NCBI GenBank assembly: GCA_022376515.1
Contig: WTXI01000008.1
Coordinates: 558,001 to 622,000, forward strand
DNA length: 64,000 bases
Reading direction: 5' to 3'
DNA from: Lactifluus volemus
Taxonomy: Eukaryota; Basidiomycota; Agaricomycetes; Russulales; Russulaceae
Part shown: one piece after another, positions 22,056 to 33,041 of the stretch
Position numbering within the stretch: position 1 is the stretch's first letter
Layout: each line of letters opens with the position of its first letter
Made by a program: the position numbers and the translations under genes
Notes under the pieces: generated by a model
What the model saw: only the letters and a program-made list of their open reading frames with translations
What the model was told of the DNA's origin: nothing
Databases searched by the model: none

Positions 22056-23114
22056 CTAGGATATGTACGTCCCTGCGCTGGACAAGCTTTTGGGCCGGGT
22101 GCTCGCATCATCCTCGTTCGAATCTCTGACGAGGAGAAACCTCTCGACAACAGCCGCAACGATGTCACGCCACTCGACCATGGCGCCGATTCCCAAATCG
22201 CCGCAAGCGAGGTTCTTCGAAATCGGTCCGACGACGTTGTATCCGATCACTTCACGTATAGTTCGAACGTGCAGCGCGGTCAGCGGATGCTCGTACATGA
22301 GCGTGTTCATGGCTGGGAAGACATACGTCGGCGTCGTCGGAGCCAACGCACGTAATAATGACGTCTTTTTTTTTTAATTTTAATTTTAATTTTAATGTTC
22401 AGAGAGCGTGAAAGGAAATGGAATAAAGGGAGGAGAGGGGGAAGCTCCACCCACAATAACCGGTCGTTGGGGATAATCGTGGGCTCTATTGGGAAGATAG
22501 AAAGAGAGACCAAAAAAAAAAAAAAGACAGGGCAGGAGGAACAGATATATAAAGAGGTTTTGGGAGAGGTGGTTTCAACTCACCACGAGATTGTCGCACA
22601 CACCATTGGCAATTTTGGCTAGTGTGTTGGCGGAGCAGGGTGCGATTAGGACCACGTCTGCCCAACGACGAAGCTCGATGTGCAAAATCGGGTCTCCGAT
22701 GCGGTAGTTTGGCTACGCGAAGAAGAGAGTAAGGCGCAACAAGCAAGGAAAAGGGCTTCCGGGGACGGGGGGGGGGGGGGGGGGGTTTCTGCGTACATCC
22801 CACTCGTCGTCATCCGTCCAGACTTGCACACCTTGCTTGCGGATATCCTCAGGCTGGAAAAACGTGAGCGATGGCTTCGTCGTGGCCACCTGTACGGATA
22901 CGTTCTTGTACTGGAACGCGACAGGCACAGTGGTGGGGGGGGGGGTTGTGAAAACGATGAATGAGATGTTAAGGGGATTGGTAATGGGACGAACCTTGAG
23001 GAACTCCTCGACTATGAGGGGTGCTTTGATGGACGCGACGCTGCCAGTTGTGATGAGGAGAACGTGGGTGTGTCCCTCGCGCCTATTAGCCGCTGCAGTG
23101 AAGTGCCCTGCCAT
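22056..23114 (-). CDS. phosphopantothenoylcysteine decarboxylase (HAL3/PPCDC flavoprotein)
   Basis: PPCDC decarboxylates 4'-phosphopantothenoylcysteine to phosphopantetheine, the third step of coenzyme A synthesis, using FMN. Four exons: start at 23114 (MAGHFTAAANRREGHTHVLL, then ITTGSVASIKAPLIVEEFLK), an exon beginning YKNVSVQVATTKPSLTFF, a third with RIGDPILHIELRRWADVV, the catalytic-His region, plus LIAPCSANTLAKIANGVCDN, and the last with TSLLRALAPTTPTYVFPAMN, then TLMYEHPLT (the PxMNxxMW-like substrate-binding motif) and NLACGDLGIGAM carrying the active-site Cys. It stops at 22056. No frame break is needed. Introns contain G19, G11 and poly-A/T runs. A single gene of normal length (about 220-230 residues), without the long acidic tails of yeast Hal3/Vhs3. 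Confidence 0.9.
22767..22785 (+). repeat. G19 homopolymer in a PPCDC intron
   Basis: Nineteen consecutive G on the plus strand (C on the coding strand), inside the intron between the second and third exons. A G11 run lies at about 22935-22945 in the preceding intron. Confidence 0.9.
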
Positions 23115-24098
23115 GTGGTTGCGGTATGTTTCCGAGTAACGCCGGTTGCACACACAAAGTCGCACAAAGTCTAGCTTCTATCTTATCGGATCATGTTGCC
23201 TAGGATTCTAACTTCAAAACTGACTTCTAACTACGGAACAAGTGCTATCATCGTCTCATATATGGTTTATCGAGAGTTTCCGATAAGCCTTTATTTTGAT
23301 GTTTCCTGGCTGGTGCAAGACCAGGATTTGACTGCCTGGGCGGCCTCAGTCGGTGGATGCACAATGCGACGTACACACCGTCTCTTGACACGTTCTATAT
23401 GTGTTCATCGGTTTATTGCACTTGCACTGGGACGGAAAGATGAGGGCCTTCGCCTAGAGCAGACAGTTCCAGACCCCACCAACATGGCATTATAGGCAGC
23501 GGGAAGCTGGGGGCCTGTCAATCCCAACTTCGGACTCCACATCGAACGAACATCCGCCGTAGAGAGAAATCACTCTCGTCCTCGCCATCTTCCTGAGTGC
23601 GATGCCCCCTGTGATCTGGGCCAGCTCACATACAGCGGGTCTCGCGGTTCTGACAGGAAATTATGGTATTCCCGACTTGGAGGCACCAGGATAGAGGCCC
23701 GCTTTCAAGTTTTGATGTTTCCCGGTGGGTCGGATCGGTCGAAAAGGACATTTATGCAAAGGCCTTGTCCGTTGATAGAAATATCAGAGTACGATGCATC
23801 CCGCGCCAGCCGGACGAGGCGATGTGTGAGCTATCGCACGCCTCAGCTATGGTACCACAACCTGAATCTTCCCCTAGAAACGAAGATGTATGGTCACGGG
23901 GAGGAGATGCCACCGCCGGCGCGACGGTCAGATGTGCGCTGGTGGCACAGAGAAAATGCTTTGGGGGGGGGATTGTGTCGGATTGGATTGGGGTGTATCC
24001 CCTGCTTGGCGGGATGCATGATCCGCTTGAAGCCAAACCGCAAGCAAAAGTACTACAAGGGAGTTTCGATCACTCCCACAAACTCCTACCATCTTATG
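23115..24098. other. intergenic, no recognised gene
   Basis: Upstream of PPCDC, so the nearest part should hold its promoter. Two overlapping plus-strand frames (23663-24145, 23712-24221) lack recognisable domains. A short imperfect repeat TTTTGATGTTTCC(T/C)GG occurs near 23296 and 23711. Confidence 0.45.
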
Positions 24099-24483
24099 AT
24101 CTGCGCGTTGAGCACGGTCACTTACCTAACCTCTATGATCGATGACATTTTTTCACAGCAGGCCTTGCAGCAGGCTAATCCACCATGGAACATGATACTT
24201 ATCTCTGCCAGTGTGCAGTAGTATGCAGTATTGATATGTGCTTCTATAGAGGTGTGCAAGTTGAATTCTTCTCGCCGCGGGCATAGATCGGTATAGGTTA
24301 TAACCGATCATGGGTGCAGTACGTTTTAGACTCCTCGCTTGCCTCTGCTCAGGCGAAATGCGATCTGAGGCTTCGCCTCGTACTGTAGTTGTTAGTCCCA
24401 GTTTTGGGGGACCACCGGCGGCGCTCCGGCGAAATTGTGTCGATCGTAGTGGTTAGGTAAGTGACCGCGCTCAACGCGCAGAT
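24099..24483. mobile_element. short element bounded by ~42-bp inverted repeats
   Basis: Bases 24099-24140 (ATCTGCGCGTTGAGCACGGT...) recur inverted at 24442-24483 with about four mismatches, enclosing about 300 bp with no transposase. This fits a MITE-like element or an unstable palindrome. No clear target-site duplication could be fixed, because the right end abuts another repeated sequence starting CAGATGCTTCCGCCC. Confidence 0.55.
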
Positions 24484-24760
24484 GCTTCCGCCCTCGACTT
24501 CTGGTTTGTTGATCCATCTTTTCCTACTGTATGATCGGGTGGTTTCCAGGGAAAGCGGTCCGCTCGTGAGTGCCGCTGGGTATCAATTTTCGAATCACAG
24601 GGAAGACAGACGGTAGGGTAAAGGAGCAAGCTCTGAACATAATATGTTATCTGGTCATGACCGCATTCTGGCCTTCCAGCATCCACTTGATTTCGGGGTT
24701 ACCCACATACATATCGAAACATAAAGGGTCAAAAACACGGTGGAAAGTAGAAAGTGGGGA
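24484..24760. repeat. dispersed repeat, copy upstream of the caspase-like gene
   Basis: The sequence from GCTTCCGCCCTCGACTTCTG to about 24760 is repeated directly at about 26699-26910, with small indels and about 90% identity by eye. The shared landmarks are TGATTTCGGGGTTACCCACA and GATCGGGTGGTTTCC. No confident coding content. Confidence 0.75.
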
Positions 24761-24876
24761 TGATGCTGCTGCGGTGAGGGCATAGCCCCAGCGGCCCCAG
24801 CGTGGGAACTCGATAGCCTCGATACAAAAATACCAGTAACGAGCCCCATTCCCACCCAGACTTCACACTCAGAACA

Positions 24877-25929
24877 ATGTCAAATTCCATAGACCGCTAT
24901 TTACTTTCCAATCTTCCTCCTATTATTGATTTGCAAAGAATGAGCGCACAAATCGTCGAGACAAGGATTGACGAAGCGATGCAGCGAATGCAAATCGCGG
25001 TATCGGACTTCTACGATAACGTTTCCGTCTTTTCCATTTACTGGAAATCAGACGACACCGGTAGTGCGGAAGACAGCTCCCTTTTCATCCAGACTATTTC
25101 GAAGCTCCACAACGTACAAACACACCAGCGAAGCCTGTCCGATGACGATAGGGTTTTTAGTTTAGGAGCTGAAGTCGTCGACCGAGCAGCATCGAAATCC
25201 GGAAGTCGGCAGCTTTTCATCCTCCATTATGCGGGCCACGCCATCGCCGGTAGTACACCCGACAGCCTCATTATCACCCCCCGAATTGGTCAGGAGCTGG
25301 GCCATGGGCCAGAAATTAATATGTCGCTTATTAAAGACGAACTGAAGGTTACGGCTTCGGATTGTTCGGGGTTGGATATACTTCTCGTGATGGATTCCTG
25401 TTGTGCTGCCATTGCAGGACGGGGCGGGAAGGCCAAGGGTTCGAGGGTGGAGCTTGTGGCTGCTACTGCGCGCAAGGGTATCAGTAATTCAAGAGTAGAG
25501 GGACGAACCTTCACGCAGCACTGGTGTGAAGCCTTTACCAAGCTTCTGGAGATCGGAAAACCTTTCACCTGTGACGACATCATCAACGATATAATTCCCG
25601 ACTCCGAGCTAGAGCAATTTCCTTCCACGTTTGTTCTACGTGAAGGATGGGATTTACCAATCACATTTTGTCTTCATCCTGGCACAATCAAATCAACTTT
25701 ACCAGCTGCTGTGACTTCTCGAACGGTTGTAACGGCCTTTCACGTCGAGGAAGATCCCAATTCCCCTCCCTTAAAGCAATTGATTGACCACCTGAACAAC
25801 GCACCGGTACCAATCACGGTTTTAGCGGTATTGCCGACATCTAGCACATTACTTCTGCTCCGCGTTCCCGTGTTTTTACAAGAGTTGCTCGTACTTCCAC
25901 GAGTCGCTTTTCTGCTAACAGATTCTTAG
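24877..25929 (+). CDS. stand-alone caspase-like (peptidase C14) protein
   Basis: A 350-residue, single-exon protein with a caspase/metacaspase-type p20 core. The catalytic His lies in LFILHYAGHA (His121) and the catalytic Cys in DILLVMDSCCA (Cys175/176), each after a hydrophobic beta strand as in clan CD peptidases. Residues 1-50 are helical with no obvious death-fold, and no NACHT, NB-ARC, TPR or WD40 module is attached. The C-terminal part (PSTFVLREGWDLPITF, then a hydrophobic tail rich in Leu) is family-specific. Caspase-like proteins of this kind are common in Agaricomycete genomes as parts of NLR-like or stand-alone effectors. Substrate specificity is not predictable. The gene lies between two direct copies of a dispersed repeat. 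Start ATG at 24877 follows an ACAATG context. Confidence 0.8.
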   Translation: MSNSIDRYLLSNLPPIIDLQRMSAQIVETRIDEAMQRMQIAVSDFYDNVSVFSIYWKSDDTGSAEDSSLFIQTISKLHNVQTHQRSLSDDDRVFSLGAEVVDRAASKSGSRQLFILHYAGHAIAGSTPDSLIITPRIGQELGHGPEINMSLIKDELKVTASDCSGLDILLVMDSCCAAIAGRGGKAKGSRVELVAATARKGISNSRVEGRTFTQHWCEAFTKLLEIGKPFTCDDIINDIIPDSELEQFPSTFVLREGWDLPITFCLHPGTIKSTLPAAVTSRTVVTAFHVEEDPNSPPLKQLIDHLNNAPVPITVLAVLPTSSTLLLLRVPVFLQELLVLPRVAFLLTDS

Positions 25930-26104
25930 TTGCGTTGGAAGGTGAGTTCGCATCAGTGCATTATTACCCCATTACTAACGTGGTGCAACTCATTAATAGG
26001 TCTATGATGTGGTGAGCAGAGTGAGACAGGATCGAAAGAAATTGACGATGTTAGATCAAATAAGTAAATACAGGATGTTGTAAAATCAACCTTTTTGCAA
26101 TTCT

Positions 26105-26700
26105 TTAGTCAACCAGGGGAGCCAAGGCCGAGGCCCTCTTCTTCTCGTATCTTTTCATGGCTGAGGGCTGCTTACGTCGGAAGACGACTCGAAGTATGTC
26201 GGGCAGTTTTTCAGAAGGGCCTGCGATGCTGACGTCCAACTGAACCGCTACCGCCAGGTCTCCAAATTGCTCTCCCGGGAGTTCATCGATGACAGGTTCC
26301 TCAGCGCCGACAGGAGGTCAGACATCAGCCATGGGCCATTCGCCTGAAGCCAGCCGAAGGCACTACGGCCAGGACCACGACACGCTGGAGTGCATGACCT
26401 GACGTCACGGACACGGACACTGCGCGTCAATTGTTTATATCCCGGCCACTTTTAGATATCGTCCAATTCAGAGCCAATGTATCGCCTTTCCAAAAACTGT
26501 ACTCCAGGCTGACCGTAATGCAAATATTCGTGGTAGACCCCAGCACCAAGTTGCGCATATTGCAGAGGGTCCCCCATTGACCAGCTGCGGCTGCTTCGAG
26601 GGGAAAGGCCTAGCTTCCCGTCCACATGTTCAAAAAAGATGGGAAATTGCAAGTCGGACAAGTCGGAGTGCCCTCCGACGTCTGAACGTCGCCCAGATGC
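26105..26700 (-). pseudogene. chimeric remnant: truncated copy of the 27-28 kb gene joined to an unrelated C-terminal exon
   Basis: Bases about 26396-26694 are a direct copy of 27400-27700: SDLQFPIFFEHVDGKLGLS, the following intron region and a VRVRDV block. The copy stops on its 5' side where the dispersed repeat begins, so the N-terminal exons are missing. Downstream, instead of continuing like the paralogue, it runs into a different sequence. That sequence includes an open terminal segment (26297-26105) reading EPVIDELPGEQFGDLAVAVQ, then LPDILRVVFRRKQPSAMKR, with a stop at 26105. That segment looks coding but is not recognised. It may be a rearranged new gene or simply debris. Confidence 0.5.
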
Positions 26701-26910
26701 TTCCGCCCTCGACTTCTGGTTTGTTGATCCATCTTTTCCTGCTATGATCGGGTGGTTTCCCGGGAAGCGGTCCGCTCATGAGTGGCCGCTGGGTGTCATT
26801 TTTCGAATCACAGGAAAGACAGACGTATGGTACTGGACCTTCCAGCGTCCACTTGATTTCGGGGTTACCCACATACATATGCCTGCAGATCGAAACCGAA
26901 AGGTTCAAAA
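26699..26910. repeat. dispersed repeat, copy downstream of the caspase-like gene
   Basis: Direct copy of 24484-24760, shorter by an internal gap of about 40-50 bp, ending near an A-run (26909-26920). It forms the break point of the truncated gene copy at 26694. Confidence 0.75.
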
Positions 26911-27020
26911 AAAAAAAACATTTCTGCAACGATTGCAAGTGGCGGAAGTCTGAAGGTCGCGACATGCAATCTCCAATCACTGAAAGAAGGTAAAAATGTA
27001 ACAAACGTGTTATGTAGATA

Positions 27021-28052
27021 GCTTCAGGTCGCGAGCTTGAAGATAGCATCCCAATCAATCCTTCGATTCTTGACATCACAAGTCCTATCATAGTCTGCCG
27101 ATGGCTGTCGATTGAGTTGTAAAAGAGGCACCCAAGTCATTGGGGAGGGATTAACCGCGCCAATAATGATGACGTTGCTGCCCTGGATGCCTCCATCTCC
27201 AATGCGCCACAACTGGGCGTCTGAAGAGGTACACCCGGGATCCGGTTTGCAATTCTTTATAAGAAAGAGAGCGGGAAATAAATCTCTGCGCATGAAATAC
27301 CCGTGGCTGGAACAAAAAAGAACTGACCTTGAGAAAGGCATTCAAAATTTGGCCAATGTGGTGTGCGAACGTAGCAACCGTTATAGGGCCATCTGTAAGG
27401 GTGACGTCACGGACACGGACACGACGCGTAAATCGTTCGTATCCTGGCCACTGTTAGTTATTGTCTAATTCAGCGCCCAATGTATCGCCTTTCCAAAAAC
27501 CGTACTGACCGCAATGCAGATATTCGTGGTCGACCCAGCACCAAGTTGCGCATATCCCTGAGCATTGCAGAGGGTCCCCCATTGACCAGCTGCGGCTGCT
27601 TCGAGGGAAAGGCCTAGCTTCCCGTCCACATGTTCAAAAAAGATGGGAAATTGCAAGTCGGACAAGTCGGAGTGCCCTCCGACGTCTGAAAGTTTCGGCG
27701 GCGACGGCATCATCTGAGGTACCACCGGGCCACTGGAGGTAACGGTACGGTCGAGCATCCAAAAATCTTGTCCACTACAGTCTGAGATGTGTGGTGGGAT
27801 ATTGGAAGGGGGTATGTAATCGACGACCAAGAACAAGCCCTCCCTCCCCGGAAGTGATATGGACTTCAAGGGCGGGAGAGTGTCTCTTCCAAGCAGGCTG
27901 CAAAAATACTGCATTGCAGACTCGCTCTGGAAGGACCAGGCTATGTAACCATCGGACAGGAGGGTTTTTCGTTCTCCTTGGGGATCCATGACGGAGGGAA
28001 TGGGATGTAGGGTGTTCACGGTCAATGAAAGAGGCACATTATATACAAGCAC
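27021..28052 (-). CDS. unrecognised multi-exon protein
   Basis: The first exon (from Met at 28052 or, more likely, the in-frame Met at 27989) encodes MDPQGERKTLLSDGYIAWSF, then LPGREGLFLVVDYIPPS, WMLDRTVTSSGPVVPQMM, SDLQFPIFFEHVDGKLGLS and TNICIA. An intron (~27515-27455) leads to WPGYERFTRRVRVRDVTLTD, then ITVATFAHHIGQILNAFLK. After another intron comes AQLWRIGDGGIQGSNVIIIG, then MTWVPLLQLNRQPSADYDR and a stop near 27021-27024. The last junction needs a one-base adjustment. The protein looks genuine and globular, but I do not recognise a domain. A truncated copy lies at 26.4-26.7 kb. Confidence 0.5.
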
Positions 28053-30547
28053 ACGCGCGCTAAGTGGGGTAACACAGAGATCAGTGTTACTCTAGTTGTA
28101 TCCAGAAAGGCATCAAAATGAAGGCGTGCACGGCCTAGAGGCTGAGTTGAGTCGGAGGTAAGTTGGAGAATGCGGCATTCGAAGGAAACGCACAGCCTGA
28201 ACAATAATGCCGAAAGTTGAAGTTCTTCGGAACGGTAGGCTCTGCTCGGACTTGGAAAAAAGGACCCCAGTTAAGAGACTTCAGAAGGAAACACTCAACG
28301 ATCCGGATTAAATGATAATTTAGTTCTCTTAAAATAAAACTTATGCGTTCAAGTTGATCAGTTGTTTTACCTTTTTTGTATACTTTACTTCCACCCCTCG
28401 TTGTAGGTCTCATTGTAGTACTTCGGCTGCCCAGCCCTTTGCACAGGTTCACATGCGTACTAGCACCAACCTAAGGCAGGACGCTTTTTTTCTGGTCACC
28501 GGAGTCACGTGGGTTCCTTTTGGCGTAGTAATGCACTGGCATGTAAGTTAGAACGCCTGTACTCTGAATCTGATGGCCATCAGTGACGGTGACTAAGCAC
28601 GTACCATATGGAAATTAGAACAGGAGAAACTTACTGGCTGGGCAGCCTCTCAGGCTGACCCTCTTAAAAATGTTCATAGAATGATGCTGCAAGTCAGAGA
28701 TAAGGTCATCGCTGGTGCACCTCAACTCGTCTGTATATCGACGATGAGTTAAGTGCAACCCGCAACTCAGGCGTTGAGTGTTGATACATTGATATTCCAC
28801 GTAGATAGTCGAGCAGCAAATGTTAAGGAGCGTTCTTCCCGGTCCGTGGGAAAACGAGAGAAGAACATGTGTCAAAAGTCGCCGGATGTATCGAAAAAGG
28901 CAATAGTGAAACTCGAACTCGAATCACCAGTCTCCCGTTTTGTTAATACCTGCTCTCTGGGATCTATTTCAACCATGGAAAACGACCTACGCCCGTTTCC
29001 CAAGAACAAGATACGTGAGTTCAGTCATCGCGCGGACATAACTCCCATCGCGAAATTTGAACTTGCTACTTGCTCTACAACCCACTGACGACGATGTGGA
29101 TAAATAATTGACGAACATGGTTTGATTGGCATGTAACTTGATTCAGTTTTACAACAACCGGCTGCGGGGTCTTCAAGCGGGGCCTTCTGCAGCTTCTATG
29201 CTTGCCTGCTCAGAAAAGGCGGAAGATCGCCGCGAGCCCGCGGGGACAATATCGGTTTTACTGTATATGCCCGGGTCGTAATGTGAATAGGTCTCACTCC
29301 AGAGAAGACGACGTACTGTCTAGCAACTGAGCATGTCGGTCATTATGTGCCGAGAACTGAGGTGCGATATCTTCTCTGGTTGCGAAAGAATTCGCCGGCT
29401 AAAGACAGGTACAGTAGTTTGGGAACTGAGAAACATCTGTCATTCTTTGAGCGACTCTCAAAATTTTTGCCGAGATCATGATATGAACCGGAGAAAGACA
29501 CAAGCCTACACAGTATGCACGCATCATCGCGATGGACCATGACACGCATGACATCAGACGCTAGGAAGTATGACTTTCGATCAAACATCGTTCTTCTACA
29601 AAACTGTTTCCCTTCTCCTGCATTTGGCCTGTGTAGAGTATATCATGTTATCTTGTTGTCAAGTATGACGACCTTGTAAGTGCACTTAGGTTCCATGATG
29701 TTGAACCCCGGCGTCTTTCTGTATGCATATGGACAGATATGGTATATTAATGCAGAAATGAAAGAAGCGATTATGAAAAAACGGTGCTGGGATTACATTC
29801 ACCGATCTACGCTTGGTAGTAGACGTAGCCGATAGTGAGCGCACGGGAGGAAAAGTTGCACAGTGGGCAACTTTTAAAGCGCCGTCGATCACTCCGAGCC
29901 CACGTCCGGCGATGATGCATCGATGATGACGCCGACAACCGCAAGCGGCGCGTGTCACCGTCGACGATGCCCCAACAAAGGTTCTTTCAGCAACCGGTTC
30001 TCCGTCTGATGAGATGCCATCTGCTTCGGCGAATGGCAAAAACGAACCAAGGGCTTGGCCCCATCGGGGAGGAAATATGTGTCGGAACTGATAAGGAAAG
30101 AGCGGCGCTAGATTTGACTCTTGACTTCTCCGCCGAAGAGAAAGGGACGGTTCTCATGCCCCCGAAACTTAATACTGAGGACCACTGGCACTTCCTGCGT
30201 TGGCGGCATACTGTAATGCGGTCCTTCCCAATTTCGTGACGGTGACTCGCTTTCAAGCTTAAGATGAGGTTGGTCTGTGACATGAAACTATTTCACATCC
30301 CTTGTCCAGAGCTATAGCACACTGAATTGGTGTATGGGGTGGCTTCAAGCAACCATTCCCGTCCGGACAAAGGGGGTACCGGAAGAACCCATATGGAAAT
30401 CAGAAAGAATGTGCACCGATACATTAAGTTACACTGTAACTATGGGTGTGATGATGATAGTCCGACCAAGAATCCCTCAAAAAGTAGGAAATAGACACCA
30501 GCTCCTTCAGCCAAAACTTATAATGGTACAGATATGAGACACGCAGG
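28053..30547. other. 2.5-kb intergenic region without a recognised gene
   Basis: Several frames of 60-128 codons occur on both strands (for example 28135-28452 minus, 28753-29088 plus, 29686-30039 minus), but none has a recognisable motif or a convincing splice continuation. Real short or orphan genes cannot be excluded. Confidence 0.4.
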
Positions 30548-32345
30548 CTATACAGCGTATTCCCGGTCCCAGGTCGATTGCGAAGAACTGTACATCTCTT
30601 TATCGATGGAGTCTTCGCCTAGCTTGTCGTTCGCGAGTACTTCCTGTTCGACGAGCACTCGAATCCCATCATTGGCCTCCGTGTTGACAGTATCGTCTTG
30701 CGAGACTATTGGCCGACCGTGCCTTGTGTCTTTGGAGAGTTGCAAGGCAGTTGGAATCGCAGGATGCATGGGGGTCTGTGTCATGACAACCGATGGTTGT
30801 TCCGCTCTAGCCTCTACAAGACTCTGAGTCAAAAGATTACGTCTTGGTGTGGGTGGGTACGTACCGCGCACATGGACGATAATACGTTGACTCATAATCC
30901 ATGTAACGGAATATTCAAGGGATACACTACCCACACAATGAGACTCAATAGTGACGACTGAGGAAGGAAAAAAGCTACCCAGATGACTGGATCGAATGAT
31001 CGGTACCTCGATACAAGAAGATGTTCATGATGTTCACGGCTGTACAAAAGGTGTTAGTTGGGGCCAACAGCCCGACGAAGGAACATACCTGTGAGTGCGA
31101 TAATATATATCAAGCCATCGTATAACACCTTGGGTGGGGTAAGTCTTCCAACTACCACTACTCCGGGATGACGACGTACATCTTTACAAGCTTAGCACTA
31201 CAAAGGGTCAGGGCCGACAGCATGTATTCAAAGTGGAATATGGCTTACGCAGACGATCTGCTCCCGGTTCTCACCTTGAGGAGGCAGTATGTCGATATTG
31301 AAAGCGTGAGACAATCATATAGCATGGCTGCTAGGGCGAAAGACCAGTAGAGAGAGGCGCTGTGGGATGAGTGCTGGCAATCATGCAGCTAGAATTTTGT
31401 CAGGAATAGCTAGGTGGCGATGGGGAACTATACATACTTTCCCTGATTAGGATGCGCAGCCACGCAAGCTTCACTTTAATACACGCCATTGAAGCGAGAA
31501 AATAGTTACACATACATCCGTCATCTGAGCTACATTTGTACAGTCAATGAGTGAATAATTGCGGGGGTAGAGGGTGTTCAACTCACGAATCCGGCCCGTC
31601 GCAGCAGCCACCCACTCAAACTGTGCTCACATATTAAAAACGAGGACTTCAGATCAAGGAAATGACTGACAGTCACTGCAAAGAAATACGCCACTACAAT
31701 GGTCCGGCCAACCCGTATATCGCGCTGAGAAATGTTGTACGTCCTGGGGCTTGTCAGGTGACAAGGCAGGGGCTACCGGGCAGTCAAAACTTACCGGATA
31801 CCTAGGATTGCATGTGATATCATCATTTGGACAACTGAACAATCCATGCGACATTGAGTGATCAGATAGTTGAGAGAAATGAGGGCGACCTTTAAGTACA
31901 GGAAGGATAAAGAAGAAGTGGCGGCAGGACTTTGGTGTGAAGCCGTGGTAGAAAAACCCCACATTACTGGCGACAATCACGATTATGCTTATGTACCTAT
32001 AGAACATGTAAGTGCGTGTCGTCAATGAAAATGTTGAAGGACATGCCGAATCAAAACAAATAGTATCAGACCCGGGCTATCCAACGTCCAGTCAAGATTT
32101 TTATCTCAGTGACCCAGTATCGAGCTTCCTACCTCCTTCTTTCAGATGTCTTATACATACGATATTCCGAAGGGAGGGTGAGAAGATAACTAGTGACGAA
32201 TGAGTTACAATGAAAGTTAGAGAGAAGCGAAACTTGAAACATACTCATAAACAGCAATGGCAAGCGATACAACACGCATGTATGCAGCCGTTGTGATAGC
32301 GCCCTGACTCGGGAGAGGGGAGGCGACAGAAGCGAGGATGCTCAT
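30548..32345 (-). CDS. DUF6533-type multi-pass membrane protein
   Basis: A seven-helix-type membrane protein of the DUF6533 family, expanded in Agaricomycetes; function unknown. Start at 32345: MSILASVASPLPSQGAITTA, then the family's N-terminal YMRVVSLAIAVYDYLLTLPS, split by an intron at the Asp codon. Later exons give RYISIIVIVASNVGFFYHGF, TPKSCRHFF, VVQMMISHAILGIR, then TYNISQRDIRVGRTIVVAYF. The last exons contain LLYDGLIYIIALTAVNIMN, SVTWIMSQRIIVHVRG (the typical end of the last helix) and a charged cytoplasmic tail stopping at 30548. About seven introns of 45-130 bp. No frame break noted. Regulation is not apparent. Confidence 0.8.
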
Positions 32346-33041
32346 ATGCCGATGCTTTACTTCGTACGGCGGATGTAGGAAATGTCTTGGGGGGGGAAAG
32401 GTATGGGGAAACCTTCGCGCTTCTAACCATCACGGAATCGCAGTACTTATGTTTACGAGGCGTTTTTTGTTTCAGTTAGCCGACTCGCCCAGCCTCAGGG
32501 CCAATATCAGACAAACAGGGTCGATCATGCGTGAGAGCCCTCGGAAACGTCGACATCAGTAAACTTTAGACGGTCACTCGGACAAATTCGCCCTGAATTG
32601 TGACGATCGGGGCAGGATCAGGGGAAATAAAAAAAATCACTTTTTGAAGGGCACGATTACCTGACGATCAGAATCGCGCGGTGTGTGCCCAATCCGTTCC
32701 AAACATGCGATATGACTAGTGATTGGCGCGCGCCGGGTAGTTGACCTAATTTTCCATTTTACTCGGTCATTCACGGGACTCCCAGAAAGCGAGAGTTGGG
32801 TGTCAACGATAGCTCTGTAATGCTACGTATCGGCCAGCTGAGTGCTCAAGGTGGCGGCCCTGCGTGTACAGGAGAAAGTCGTTGTCTTCTTGATAACATC
32901 CGGTCGGGCCGGGCTCACATGCCAGTGAGAGCCTTCCATCCCGGGCCAGCAATTTCACAGACCTCGAATTCAAGCTCAAATTCCCTGTCAGTGCCTTCTT
33001 GAAGTGCCAGTGCTCGGTGATGCGCAAACAATGATATGGTT
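32346..33041. other. intergenic, no recognised gene
   Basis: Should contain the promoter of the DUF6533 gene at its left end. Contains a G8 run near 32390 and no coding content I can support. Confidence 0.45.
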
